Source: Deroplatys truncata
Taxonomy: Eukaryota > Arthropoda > Insecta > Mantodea > Mantidae
Length of the DNA stretch: 64,000 bases
NCBI GenBank assembly: GCA_030765065.1
Contig: CM060985.1
Coordinates: 172,568,096-172,632,095, forward strand
Direction of reading: 5' to 3'
Each line of letters opens with the position of its first letter. The stretch's first letter is position 1. Positions 21,345 through 33,000 of this stretch are shown here, piece after piece. The translations under genes and the position numbers were made by a program. The notes under the pieces were generated by a model that searched no databases, was not told where the DNA came from, and saw only the letters and a program-made list of their open reading frames with translations.

Positions 21345-21810
21345 GGTTCAGAAATTTCACCACCGCCACCAATTGTCCTGATCATCCCGTCTTTCACTAA
21401 GCATTTCTTGCATCATGGCATTCTGTTCCTTGGCAATACCATCGACTTTTTCTTCCAGGATGCCAAGCTGTTCCCCGAAGTCCTCCAGGGAATTAAAGCA
21501 CTGGCCAGGTCTTTCACCTTTCCACCGAGCTCCTCAATGCTCTTCTCCACATTGGCCAATCGCTTGTTAATTTTGGTAAATAGCTCCATCTTCACCTTGG
21601 GCATTCTGTCTTCATTTTTTCTCTTTAAATCCTTCACTTCTGTCTGCAACCTCTCCATTCAGGAATTCACTTTCTCCTCCATCTTACCCATTGCGAAATT
21701 CATTGTCATTATTTCGCTTCTCATCTTGTCCATTCCGGATTCCATTTTCGTTTCCATCTTCTCTATTCTGAATATCCTTTCCATCTCTATCTCTCCATTT
21801 TGACCAATAA
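21345..21810 (-). pseudogene. Coiled-coil ORF, retroelement-like, decayed
   Basis: The minus strand encodes a Met/Glu/Lys-rich heptad-like segment (EKMETKMESGMDKMRSEIM), a stop, then MERLQTEVKDLKRKNEDRM and NKRLANVEKSIEELGGKVKD, ending after a frameshift at a Trp-rich tail (RDDQDNWWRW). Such coiled coils are common at the start of retrotransposon gag or first ORFs, as in the LTR element at 52909-53640. No pol or flanking repeats were seen, so the assignment is tentative. Confidence 0.4.
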
Positions 21811-22248
21811 TTTATTCTAGGCAGTCAACATTTCACAAATGTTATACTTGGATCACTTATGTACTTGGAATACAACTGAACTGAACTGTCCAATTTTCAC
21901 TTCGTTACTTCTTCTAACAGAACTCAATATTGGTCGTCCAGGAAAGAGCAGTCCCTTATATAGGCCTCACGTACAAAGAGGAACTTTTGAGAACAAAACA
22001 TCTTGAAATGATGCTTTTGGAACAAGTAAGCAGCACATAAATGGGATTTAACTCCTCACTGCCTCCTGTTCTTTTGTTTCTGCACTCATATTGCTTTAAT
22101 GGCCAACCAAAGTGCCGCACCCAAGGTCCAAGCCAAGAGGCACTTGTGAGCAGCACGCAGGTACTACCACACGTGCGATCACATTATGTAAAGTCACTTG
22201 TTAATTATTGATTAGTTATTCAGAAGTTAGAGACAGTGAAGTAAAACA

Positions 22249-22354
22249 ATAATTTAATTGAATCTTGAGTTGGTGGATACACTAAAACTTCACTTACATT
22301 AAATTAATATAACATGTTTCGAAAGCTTGTTGACTCAAGATTCAATTAAATTAT
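22249..22354. repeat. 22-bp inverted repeat with 62-bp loop
   Basis: The arm 22249-22270 (core AATTTAATTGAATCTTGAGT) is the exact reverse complement of 22333-22354. No target duplication or coding sequence was found with it. Confidence 0.7.
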
Positions 22355-24360
22355 CAATTAGTTAAGTTTCTTTCTTGCTTCTTGGGTGTTAAGTACAGCA
22401 TAAAAATCTGCCAAGCTAAAATCGAGTTCACAGAGTTCACTCTACAAACAGGGAATAAATAATGATCCAGGGTTCACAATATTAGACTAAAAAATTCTGC
22501 ATCAATAAACAGCAAGTTGATTTTTTATATGTAACAAACTTTTTTAATGGTTTATTAGGAGGATAAAATCTTGCTATTTAGTTTGTACTATACTTTGTCA
22601 TTTCTGACAACTTACGTTGGACAGGAAGTTTCAATGAGACTATTATATAGGCAGAATAAAATATTTCAAAATTCTTTTAGGAAATATGAAAATAAAATAT
22701 AATATGGATCAGCACCAGAAGACAGACACCTACACTACCTGTAGCACTCAGCCATTCGTTTATGTGGACAACACTAATGAACAAGTTTGCAAGGAGCTGT
22801 GTGTAGCCCTTATAGCAGCAATTGTCCCTTTTAATAAGCTCAGGAATGTTACTTTCAAAAATCTTTGGCAAACATTAAATATTCTGCATGCATAATAGTT
22901 TGCAGGGTTTCCCATTAAAAATACCAGTAACTGGAGGGTGTATATTTAAATAAATAATGTTTGCTGTTTACACACCATTAAAAGATTAAGGGAATTTAGT
23001 ATATTTAATATAGGGAATATCAATATTCAATATTTCTATACTGTTTGATCATGCCATTTTAAGTTGTAAATGAATAAATGATTGTGCCCCGTTTAAGGCT
23101 TGCCATTACTGAGAGTGCCTATTTTAAGTTCCTTAGCACATATTGCACCAAGCTGTAATTATTATATTCCCATTTTGTATTAGTTCAAGAACACAACAAG
23201 GCATCTGCTATAACATAAATGTGACAGTTATACAAAAATTAAAGGAAAATGTAAGACAAGAAGCAGAATGCTTCTACATTGGAACATCAGCCAAGAATCA
23301 AGTCTTACCTTGCAGATTTTACTGGAGGAAAGTCCCCAACCTGCAACAGAATAATTCAAATATACAGTTTCACACAATAATCTATACAGCACTAGTTAAA
23401 CATCCTGCATCATATGCTTTTGATTGATCTATAAATTGGTATACAGTATTAGGAAGATACGCAGAAACAAACATTTCCCATTTATCATGTAATAGGGTGT
23501 AAGAAAAGCAAGCAATGGGGAACGTATTTAGGGAAGGATTTTAGTTGATTAGTGATCTTTATAAAATACTAATTGATTCAAATGCTTCCTGTAGCAGGGA
23601 TGGTTGGGCTTGCACTATCTCACAAAGATGCTGTCTCAGATCTCCAAAGTTCTCTGCCGGGCTACTTGTCATGGAATGAGGAGAAATTCCTATCCTAGCT
23701 AGCTAACTTGATATTTCTCAGGATTATGTACATGAAAGCACACAACAAACTGACTTTCCCTTGAATTAATTTAAGTATAATGCCCGTTTAAGCAGCTGGC
23801 AACTTTCCCCTGTTTAACGCTAAAATTATATAAAAGCTGCACATTTTATCTTCCTGCTGCTGTGAATTATTACATGGACCTATGTAACTGCATCACAAGA
23901 TGTTTCCCATCCACATATATGCACAAATCTTCCACCAGACTTCACATGTATCACATCGCTGACAATAGTGTGAGGAGAGTAACATAAGAGAGAGAATCAG
24001 AGAGTGAGAAACTTGGGGCCTCTTTCCCCTTTTATATTTTCTACTATGATGCCAGAATTCATCCTTTATATGTACCAACTAGTGTCACTGGTTACCTACT
24101 TAGCATGCTATCAGAATAACATGGTCCAAATTTTAGAAATCACACTTCCCTTTGACTTCCCTGGTAAAACCCACTATTTCTGTCTCATTTTACAACTCTC
24201 GTTTCTCTTCTATTTTTCCAACTCCCTTCAGATCTAGAAATTGGACCTTTATCTCTGTCTGACTCTAACCTCGGATCTCTCTCTATTTTCTGTGACTTTG
24301 TCTAACCCCTATGAACATTAACATATGTGTGACGATGGACTTTCATCCCTGTTGCTGTCA
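22355..24360. other. No gene seen
   Basis: About 2 kb of AT-rich sequence, probably intronic if the two zinc-finger exons are one gene. No supported coding frame, RNA gene or complete element was found. Confidence 0.4.
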
Positions 24361-24650
24361 TCCTTCGTGGTGTAGTGGTTACCATGCTAGCTTCTAGTTC
24401 CCGAGGTTGCGGGTTCACACCCAGCGGAGGGCGATGGATCTTTTCGGATGTAAAAATTCTTAGCATGGCTTCCTTCAGAAGGAAAGTAAAGCCAGTAGTC
24501 CCGTGTCATAGATTTACGGCACGTAAAAGAACCTCAAGTCTAATAAAGAAGCCTCTGAGCAAATTTCCGATCTTTCACGCCCAATATAGAATGGGACGCT
24601 AAGGACCATAGTAGTTAAAGAGCATCCATAAATAATAATAATAATAAAAA
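24361..24650 (+). mobile_element. tRNA-derived SINE, full-length-type copy
   Basis: A-box-like TGGTGTAGTGGTTACC and B-box GGTTCACACCC lie in the head, followed by the family body (ATTTACGGCACGTAAAAGAA; CACGCCCAATATAGAATGGG) and a tail with (AAT)n. A clear target duplication was not found. Confidence 0.9.
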
Positions 24651-25107
24651 AAACTCAATCCTTGTTGCCAGCTCGCCTGGTTGTTAATTACAATGTTCCT
24701 TATTATGCTTGCTTTCACATTAATTACATTCTGTGGTACAAGTTATTTTACAGTAGAGTTATTTCTCAATATTATTTTACATTATTAGTTATTCCTGTTA
24801 TTTTCAATGCTATTGGGTATATGTCCCAAACATTAAATTACACCATTTTCCTAAATCTCCTAAAAAGAAAAGGGAAAAAATAGAGAACGTATTTAAAACT
24901 AAATAGTTTAGTTTATGGAGTACACACAACTGGCAAAAGGAATGTTTAGGAAATCAGAATATATGATTCAATTAGACAAGCATTTAGCAAAACAGTTACA
25001 ATGTCACAGTTACAATTTATTAAGGATACATGTAATGTTTACCAGTAACGATTAGCTGTAACAACTTACTTTGTTATTTGATGCAATCTCTTGCTTCTAC
25101 ATTTCTG

Positions 25108-25134
25108 CGCGCACACGCACACACACACACACAC
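25108..25134. repeat. (CA)n microsatellite
   Basis: About 13 CA units with one CG interruption near the start. Confidence 0.9.
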
Positions 25135-25847
25135 ATGAAGATGTGTTCTTTGGTCTTGCCTTCTCCCTATTGACTAAGCTATTTGTGCCGTAAATGTGAC
25201 CCTCTTAGCATGTACAGATGGGAACATCCACGAAAAAGTGAAAAGAAATCATTGCATTCATGCAAATGAGGTCAAAAGCTTGCAGTTTTACAATATTAAT
25301 AAAGAATATTCAACTTAAATTCATGGTGTGTTTGGTAGGTGGACAGCTCTTTCATTTTTGAGGTTTGATTCCAGAAATACTGATTTAAGGGGGCTGATGG
25401 GTGAAATTTCTATTTTGCACAATTTTAAAGCTACATACTTAATTTTTGTACATATATTTGGGGTGTTATGTGAAACTATTTGGCAAAGTTTCATTTTTCT
25501 ATGTCAATTAGATTTTGAATTAGTGAAAATTTTCCTTCAAGAAATTTGCAAATTTTAAAATAAAATTTACCCTGCACCTTGTTGAAAAAAGTTTGAAATT
25601 TTTTTACAAAACCAGAAGTGCATTTAGAAAAACTTGATGCATGGTTTTTGTAATATCGTAACTGTAAGGGAAATTAATAAAAAATTATTATCTGCATAGC
25701 AAAAATTTCAAAATGTTTGCAATCACTACACACATTTTAGTTTTTATTTCAAAAAGTACTAATTTAATCCTAAATTCCATGTGTCAATTTTGTATTATGC
25801 TTTACAGAATGTACAGTAAAATGTTCAGCCCTTTAAGACCTAATTTG
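25135..25847. other. No gene seen
   Basis: AT-rich spacer up to the mariner left end. Confidence 0.4.
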
Positions 25848-25849
25848 TA

Positions 25850-27167
25850 CGAGGGCTGATCAAAAAAGACTGAGACTGATTTTTTTTTCTCTCAGATGTT
25901 TATTACTCCAATTCAATGTTTACATGATCTTCTTCAAAGTAGTCCCCTCCTACATCAATGCACTTTTTATAGCGTCTCTGCCAGTCCTTGAACACGTGCT
26001 GCAGACCATTCTTTGTCAGGTCCTTGAGAATCGCCTCACTTTTCTTGAGCACTGCTTCAGAGTTCTCAAATCGAATACCCCTTAGCTTTGCCTTTAGTGA
26101 TGGGAATAAAAAAAAGTCACAGGGTGCAAGATCGGAGCTATAAGGTGGATGTGGTACACAGGTAATTGAATTGAGCTAGAAACTGCATGACTTGATTTGC
26201 GACGTGAGGCTGTGCATTGTCATGATGAAGTCGCCACCCAGTCCCAGAAAGCTCTGGTCATTTCTTTGCAATGTGCTTCCTCAGTGTAGCCAATACTGAC
26301 GTGTAGTATGCTGCTGTAACAGTAGTGTGAGGGGAAGTGCATGCTGGTAAATCATTCCATTACAGTCAAAAAATGTGATCACCATCACTTTCCCTGCAAA
26401 TGGAACAACTTTTGCCTTTTTTGGTGTTGGAGAACCTGGCGATTTCCACACTGTACTGGCTTGTTTTCCTTCAGGATCATAATGATACAGCCATGACTCA
26501 TCACCGGTGATAATTGATTTAAAAAATGCATCCCCTCCATCAGCAAAGAGACGCAGCACCTTGGCTTGTCTCCATTCGCACAGCCTTTTGTTCGGGAGTC
26601 AACAGACGTGGCACCCAACGAGCACAAACTCGGGTCATATGGAGATGGTCATGCATAATTGTAAACACACTGCCATATGAAATTCTCAACACTTCACTGA
26701 GGTTACGTAATGTTATACACCGATCCTCTCGGACAATCACAGCAGCTGTGTTGATGTTGACTTCAGTCACAGCAGAAGCCGAAACACCAGGCCCACCTTG
26801 CTTAACACTGACAAGTCGACCTTCTTTGAAGTCCTTGAACCACCTAAACACTGTTGCACGAGGTAGTGCATCTTCACTGTACGCTTGCTTCAGCTTTTCA
26901 TAAGTTTCGGTGGCTGTATGGTTTAAACGAAAACAGAATCTGATTGTGCTGTACTGCTCCTCTCGCGTCACCTCCATTGTCTGGTATGCGAAATGCACGT
27001 AGGGTCTACAAAATAGAGCATTACTACCAACCTACCAATACGAGAGTGCTGCCGCCTACCAACATTATACATAAAAACCCGCTCTTTTCAAATATTTATG
27101 TTACAGATACAAAACTATCACAGAAGCTACAGGAAAAAATCAGTCTGTCTTTGTTGATCAGCCCTCA
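25850..27167 (-). mobile_element. Mariner element, about 1.3 kb
   Basis: Inverted ends: left CGAGGGCTGATCAAAAAAGA, right read inward TGAGGGCTGATCAACAAAGA. TA lies on both sides (25848-25849 and 27168-27169). Size and gene content are those of a complete mariner. It sits beside a Mutator-like remnant at 27127-27690. Confidence 0.93.
25905..26998 (-). pseudogene. Mariner transposase with frameshifts
   Basis: N-terminal helix-turn-helix region at 26540-26998 (IRFCFRLNHTATETYEKLKQ; ATVFRWFKDFKEGR; LSEVLRISYGSVFTIM; ARWVPRLLTPEQK). The catalytic part at 26281-26559 has TGDESWLYHYDPEGKQ (first Asp); WRLHHDNAQPHVANQVM near 26190-26240 holds the second Asp; the C-terminal block carries FFIPITKGKAKG-like and KKVH-like remnants of the usual tail. 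All domains are in the right order over about 345 codons, but at least two frameshifts and several stops make it non-functional. Confidence 0.92.
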
Positions 27168-27690
27168 TATATGTAATTTTGTTTTGAATGAATAAAAGTG
27201 TAGCAAAAATTAAAGTGAGGAAAAATGAGCTTAAAAGTTTGCATGCAGTTAACCAGAAATAATGATTTACAGACTTTCCTGTCCAGCTTAGGTGTGTAAT
27301 TTTTTTTTCATTACAAGCACTGCAAATCAGTTCTAATTTATGGCATAAGTCAAGCCTTTCAGTGCCAAGTCCTATATACAAACTTTCAATTTTGGTTATT
27401 ACACTTCAGGTCCTTCACCAATGATGACAGTAAACTGGTGTCCACCAATATATATTTACACTCTTCATTATTTACAACAGGTTTATGTTCACAATTATTC
27501 TCCAGCTGTTTCTGCCTTAAATGTTTCTTTTGTAGACCACATTCTTGCTCATCTAACCTTTCATCACTGGTATTATTTACACTTGTTTCTGGCTCATGTA
27601 TGTAAAACAACATATAATTTGATGTTACATTACATCTACCAGCAAAGCTGCTGTTACTGTTATACCAATCACGGTGGCTCAGTGACAAAT
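27127..27690 (-). pseudogene. Mutator-like transposase N-terminal fragment (tentative)
   Basis: The minus strand gives LSHRDWYNSNSSFAGRCN, then EECKYILVDTSLLSSLVKDL and, after a frameshift, RLDLCHKLELICSACNEKK with HLSWTGKSVN. The pattern of a [YF]-x-LVD-x-x-x-L segment, a C-x2-C pair and an S-W-x-[TS]-G-K motif resembles the Mutator-like transposase domain found in many insect genomes. Only the first 170 or so codons remain and the downstream part is replaced by mariner. Moderate confidence only. Confidence 0.45.
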
Positions 27691-27699
27691 CAGAAACTA

Positions 27700-28688
27700 A
27701 CCTTCATGGAAAAATCCCACAAAAATCGGTAAAAAAAAGGGAGATGTATTGCTTCGTTCAGCCATTTCATCAGCTGCCATGCCTTCTCAGGGGCATTTAA
27801 GGAGTGCAGACCTTTAAATATGATGTAATTAGAGCAACTTCCAGGCACTGTAGTGCTTTAAAACTGCATATATGCACTTCAAACCATCTAGTATTTTTTG
27901 GTACAAAAAAACATGAAATGTGAAATTTTGTCATTTTTGGTCACATTTTCATCCATTTCCTCCCTTAAGCCTGTTGATATATGTCTGTATTTCGTTAATC
28001 TTTGTCATGCAAGGTTAAAGGCATAAACCATGATAACAAATCCAAAAGAGCGGAAACTGTAGGCAATTACCTGGGCATGAGCTTTTCAAATTCAAAAGTT
28101 GGAGAAATTTCACATTTCTTTAAGCAATCTTAGAAAGTAGAGTTCCTGAAATTGTGCACTTTGGAACTTGATTCACCATGCACGAGCATATTTTGCTACT
28201 AATCAGCATTAACTGTTCATTCATTGCATAACGCGCTGATGACCTTAGATGTTTAGCACCCTTAAACCCCATTCATTGCATAACAAGTTGAGGTAGCTGG
28301 TTCTCAATAAGTGATAGCAATGTACATGTAGTGAATGATGTCACCGAGTTCTCAGCAACTGTCTCCTTACTTTAGTAACTGACAACAGGATAACTAATTG
28401 CTGTCTTCATTACTTTGGGTTACCATTATTGGATAACTAGTTACTGTATTCATTACATTATTTTCTGCCCATCCTTAATTCAGTTTACTATTAATGATGA
28501 TAATAACAAACACAGTAAATTCAAATGGATTTTCAGAAACACAGCATTTGCACACAGTCCAGTCGGATCTGAATATATTTTACACATCATTGTATTTCAG
28601 TTTAAATAAAGAGAGTTGGAAGAACCCAAAGAGGAAAAGTGTCAATGTCCATTCTTTTCACAAATATTCAGATACTCACACACAATAA
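27700..28688. other. No gene seen
   Basis: AT-rich spacer without a supported feature. Confidence 0.4.
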
Positions 28689-28690
28689 TA

Positions 28691-29877
28691 CAAGGTGTGA
28701 TAAAAAACTAATCAATATTTTTTAATTTTGCTGGCTTTATAAATTCAATTTTCAAAACTTCCTTTATCTTGTTGGTACACATATTCTTGACGTTTGTTGG
28801 CATTTGAAGCAGTTTTGAATGTTTAGTTCGCAGTCAAAAAGGTTATAGGTGTTTTGGCGTGCTCAGACCTTTATGTTTGAAACAGATGGGTCAAAGAATT
28901 TGTATTAAATTTTTCTTGAAAAATGGAATAAAGTGCAGCACTGCATTCAAAATGTTGACTGTGGCTTTTGGCAAATCTACTATGAGTATTACAACTGGCC
29001 TGGACCCCTAACACATCAATAACTAATGAGAACATAAATAAAGTGAAGAAAATGATTCTGGAAAATCACAATCAGAGAGGTTGTTGATGATGTCAGTATA
29101 TCATCTGGCTCATGCCAAGCAATTCCTTCGGCTGGTTTAGACATGAAACCTGTAGCAGCAAAGTTTGTTCCAAAATTGCTGAATTTCAACCAAAAATGAT
29201 GTCGTGTAGACATCACTCAGGAATTGCCGAATGAAGTCAATGACTCAGAGCTTCTTAAAAGGGTCAAAACAGGTGATGAAACATGGGTATGATGTCAAAA
29301 CCAAGGCCCAATCATCCCAATGGAAGTTGCCTGAAGAGGCTAAGACTGTGAAAAATTAGACAAGTTTATTCAAATGTGAAGCTTCTTCTCACTGTGCATC
29401 TTTTTATTATAATGGTATAGTGCATCATGACTTCCTACCATATGGTCAAGAAGGAATCCTATCTGGAAGTTATGCATCATTTGCGTGAAGCAATCTGATG
29501 AAAACAACCAGCACTGTGGCAAAATTACTCATGGAAATTGCATCACGATAAAGCTCCTACTCTCATTCACCTCAATGCATGTTCATGATTTTTTGGCATT
29601 ATGTTGTCTCAGCCACCATCTTCACCGGCCATGACCCCATGTGACTTCTTTTTATTCCTGAGGCTGAAGAGAACCAAGAAGGGAACGTTTTGTCACCATT
29701 GATGAGATAAAAACAGAATCGCTGAAGGAGCTGAATGACATACTGAAAAGTGAGTTCCAGGTGTGTTTCCCAGACTGGACTGGCACAAGTGTATTATAGC
29801 TTTGAAGGGGCAAAGTTGATGTTGATGAATAAATGAAGATTAAGAAACAAAATTTCCTGTTATTTTTTTATCATGCC
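28691..29877 (+). mobile_element. Mariner element with heavily mutated transposase
   Basis: Ends read CAAGGTGTGATAAAAAACTA on the left and, inward from the right, GGCATGATAAAAAAATAACA, with TA flanks at 28689-28690 and 29878-29879. The size is about 1.19 kb. Confidence 0.88.
29150..29835 (+). pseudogene. Mariner transposase remnant
   Basis: Recognisable pieces on the plus strand: KFVPKLLNFNQK, KTGDETWV (first catalytic Asp), YDVKTKAQSSQWKLPEEA, YNGIVHHDFLPYGQEG, SATIFTGHDP, a degraded PxxPDxAPCDFFLF block near 29610-29660 and a C-terminal block with IKTESLKELND. Many stops and indels are present. The family is the common insect type whose proteins read GDETWVYGYD at this point. Confidence 0.88.
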
Positions 29878-29999
29878 TATTTTTTGAATAGTATCTATAC
29901 TGAGCATGCTAAATGAGAAAAACACAGACTTCGGGTTCGGAAAGCAATCCAAAAGAAATGGAAAACCATACCCAAAAACAAACTCTATAAGCGATTAAT

Positions 30000-30370
30000 T
30001 AATAAGCCTAGAGGAAAATGAAGTAATTTACTTACTAAGCTTAACAAACCCTTACTTAGAACAATTATAAGCTTCATAACTGGACATGGAAAGTTCAGAA
30101 AACACCTGAAACAATGGGACTATAAAAGATAGAACTCATTTGTTGTCTATGTCTACAAGCCGAAGAAACGGTGAAACACATTCTATTAGAATGTGCAGCC
30201 ACAGAACGGACAAGATACCAAATTCTTGGAGCTATTGCAAAATTATAAATAGGCCCTAATTTAGCGAGACAAACACTACAAATGTAGGTATTGATCCCTA
30301 AATTAGAAACCAAGAAGTGCGCAAAAAGTCTTTTAGCTGAGGTGCTTAAAGGGAAACCTGCATCCTAAAT
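30000..30370 (+). pseudogene. LINE C-terminal fragment with Cys/His motif
   Basis: ITGHGKFRKHLKQ (about 30070-30110) followed by CLQAEETVKHILLECAATER (from 30150) is the conserved C-terminal segment of LINE polyproteins that carry RNase H (T-G-H-G-x-F-x-x-x-L, then C-x2-C-x-H-x4-C). The stop is at about 30247. No RT remains. A short ACT repeat follows at 30370-30388. Confidence 0.7.
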
Positions 30371-30738
30371 ACTACTACTACTACCACTATATATACTGAA
30401 TGTTATAAACATAGAAACTACACATATGTGTGTGTTTGTGTTCCAGGTAATCTTGGAAAACATTAAACTGATTTTGATAATTCCTTCACCACTGAATCAT
30501 GTTTTTCCAGCAGGACACACACTGTAAGACAAACACAAAGATTTAAAAATGTGCAATTACAGGTATCTACATACTCACATCATCCAATTTCAAACTACTT
30601 TTCTCAAATATTAATATCAGAGGAGTTTTTTTATCCTTTGCTGCAATGTCTTTCTTTCTCAAACCTGACGGAAGGTGGTGGATTTTTTCAGAGGCAAAAA
30701 TCCTTAGCATGGCTTCCTTCAGAAACGAAATTGGGCTA

Positions 30739-31290
30739 AATTGCCTTTCTTGGGCTCACCTAGAAAATGCTGAAGGAAGTAAGAAATAATGGAATGAATT
30801 ATCTTGTAGAAGTAGATGTGATCTCACCAACACCTGGTCCCCACCTACCCTCCCGTTTTAGGTGTTTTACCTTTATAGGAAAATTGCGATATGAACGCAA
30901 CAAATGTAGCCATCTTCCCACTAAAACAGACACTGAATGGGAAGTGCCAACCTAAATAAGAAGTGAAATCCGCAAAGGAATGAATTTCTGCAAACGGGAA
31001 TCATTCAAGTTTTAGACGCGCATATCCCTTGGCTACGCCCTGTCATCGCTTCGCAGTTCCAGCCTAATAGGTGCAACTGCTACACTCCTCTTCTTTTAAA
31101 AAACATCCCTTGGCTATGCCTTGAGGCTGAATATCTTACCAGCTTTGGCGGCATTAGTTATTCATATGTTGCCAGCATTATGTTAGAGCTAGAGAATGAC
31201 ATACAGTGACATCTGTAAGACATACATTGACATCTGTTGTATATATAAAACATCGCTTGCGTCGCTAATGCGGGCCCAAGAAAGGCAATT
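30739..31290. mobile_element. 552-bp MITE-like element
   Basis: Terminal inverted repeats AATTGCCTTTCTTGGGC (left 30739-30755, reverse complement at 31274-31290), flanked by TA on both sides (30737-30738 and 31291-31292). Near-identical subterminal strings CATCCCTTGGCTACGCC and CATCCCTTGGCTATGCC lie inside. No coding frame; a non-autonomous DNA transposon is the simplest reading. Confidence 0.8.
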
Positions 31291-31298
31291 TACCTGGA

Positions 31299-31326
31299 AG
31301 GTGGTGGTGTTGTTGTTGTTGTTGTT
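31299..31326. repeat. (GGT/GTT)n microsatellite
   Basis: GGTGGTGGTG followed by six GTT units. Confidence 0.85.
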
Positions 31327-31817
31327 CACCAATGACACTGGAGATTAATTGATCTGCATCATTTTCCATCTGACTTCCCAATATAAGGTCTGTAAGTTAC
31401 CACTTTTAAGGCCTTTGTATTTGGCAAGATGCTGTTTTGATTCATTCCACTGGCATTCCAAAATAGCACTAAGTGCTCTTCTTTTAACTTTTTTGGCTTG
31501 GAAAGTATGCCTATGTTGTCCATTTAGTGTTACCCAAGGAACACCACGTGGAGGCAGACTACGTTGTTCCCCTTATGCAGGAAAGGAAGTTAAATTGGTG
31601 GTCCTGTGTCATAGCCTGATAAAGGTGTCTCTGCATCAAGTTTCTGGTCTTTCATGCCCAATATAGAACAGGACACTGGGAACCAGTATAGTTAAAGAGC
31701 GTCCATAAATAAAATTCAATTTAATTTAATTTTTCATTTTTTTCTCTTTCTTTTTTTAGGCTTTACCTTCCTAGGGGATAAAAGAACAGACATTTAGCTT
31801 TATAATTGGGTTGTTAG

Positions 31818-32165
31818 TTGTCTTATAATCACATGATATATCACAGAATATTTTGGTATAATTTCAACAAAACTTCCCTCAAGCATCATATAATTTGCAA
31901 GAACTATCATCACCATTACTTTCAACCCTTTATACACACTATACACATTCACAGACTATCTATACACTTAACCTCTGTCAGAACTACAATATGTAAGAAT
32001 GCAGTACTGCACTCCAGTATAAGGAATTATAATTCCCTACCTAATGCCATTAAAGATATAAATAATTATAATGTGTTTAAAACTAGAACAAAGGCTTTCT
32101 TGCAGGAACACTGCTTCTACACCGTAAAGGAATATTTACAGTTTAATAAATCCTTGTTTGCATAA
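31818..32165 (+). pseudogene. LINE C-terminal fragment, CR1/jockey-like
   Basis: The frame ends SIRNYNSLPNAIKDINNYNV, then FKTRTKAFLQEHCFYTVKEY. The order (x-NxLPxxIK, x-FKxxxKxFLxxHxFYxVxEYL) is the common C-terminus of CR1- and jockey-type RTs. The first 60 residues are His-rich and probably diverged RT thumb. The downstream AT-rich sequence with TAATAAATTAAAATT near 32341 is likely the 3' tail. Confidence 0.65.
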
Positions 32166-32465
32166 GACATTGTACTAATCCGTTAAGTTATCTAGTAGTA
32201 TGTCATTTAATTTATAAATATATCTATTGTATATCATAGTTGAACTCAAATTATATATAACTTTATTGTAATGTAAATATATAAATTTAACTATTGACAT
32301 ATCCTGTATCAATGTACTATGTACTGAATTGATGTTAAAGGATTAATAAATTAAAATTAAAATCTCTTATCACTATTAGTTTTGTATTACATAATTCAAA
32401 TATTTTATCATCAAGTGTACAATAAACAAAAATTTTAACTGCAAATAAATTTCTACAAAACTTAC

Positions 32466-32962
32466 CTTAATGTCATCACAAACAGATGAAGTTGCTCTTT
32501 CCAGCCACCAAGGTTCTTCTTTAATTTCTATTTTGTCATCCATTTCATCATCACTGTTGTATTTCTTAACCTTAATTTCAGGAAATACTTCTCTCTCATT
32601 CTTTGAACCTAAGTCTGAAACCAGAGTCTGTTCGCCAATTTCTGTTTTGATGTTTATCCCATAGTTGTTGATGCCTGTAATAGTTTCAGACTTCATCTGC
32701 TTTAAGAGATGTTTGGTAAAACATTTTCTCTCGTTCTGTGAACTAAAGTCTGGAAAAGGAGTCTCTGATTTAATTTCTGTTTTGATTCCCATGCCACAAT
32801 CATCGTCCAGAAGCACAGCATCACTGTTGGTCTTCATTGTAATATTCTTGGTAAAGAACTCTTTCTGTGAGGCTACGTTGTCTGAGAGAGGATCCTCTTC
32901 TTTGATTTCTATTTTGGTATCCATTTCACAACTTGGTGTTATTCTTAATTTCATTAACAAGT
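32466..32962 (-). CDS. Internal exon, acidic linker type of a zinc-finger gene
   Basis: A 497-nt exon, open throughout: acceptor TGTTTCTTTCTCCACAG ending at 32963, donor AAG|GTAAGT at 32466/32465. It encodes about 165 residues with four imperfect repeats of about 45 residues, each starting MDTKIEIKEE, MGIKTEIKSE, INIKTEIGEQ or MDDKIEIKEE. Such Lys-Glu-Glu acidic modules, which include SUMO-site-like IKxE motifs, typically precede the finger exon in insect C2H2 genes. A start could be the Met at codon 13 (MDTKIEIKEE). The exon ends in phase 0, whereas the zinc-finger exon at 19919 needs 2 nt, so they cannot be joined directly: either an exon is missing or the genes differ. Confidence 0.75.
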
Positions 32963-33000
32963 CTGTGGAGAAAGAAACACATTATGTATAACATAGATTA

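Larger units (their letters stand above)
30656..31735 (+). mobile_element. SINE copy broken into two parts
   Basis: 30656-30730 matches the part of the SINE just after the B-box (GGTGGTGGATTTTTTCAG; AAAATCCTTAGCATGGCTTC). 31560-31735 matches the rest (GAAAGGAAGTTAAATTGGTG; CATGCCCAATATAGAACAGG; GTTAAAGAGCGTCCATAAAT). The 830 bp between them holds a MITE and other sequence, so later insertions probably split one SINE. Confidence 0.75.

Noticed and set aside
19918-32466. Direct splice of the acidic exon to the zinc-finger exon
   Set aside because: The donor is in phase 0 and the finger exon needs 2 nt; joining gives a TGA after eight codons.
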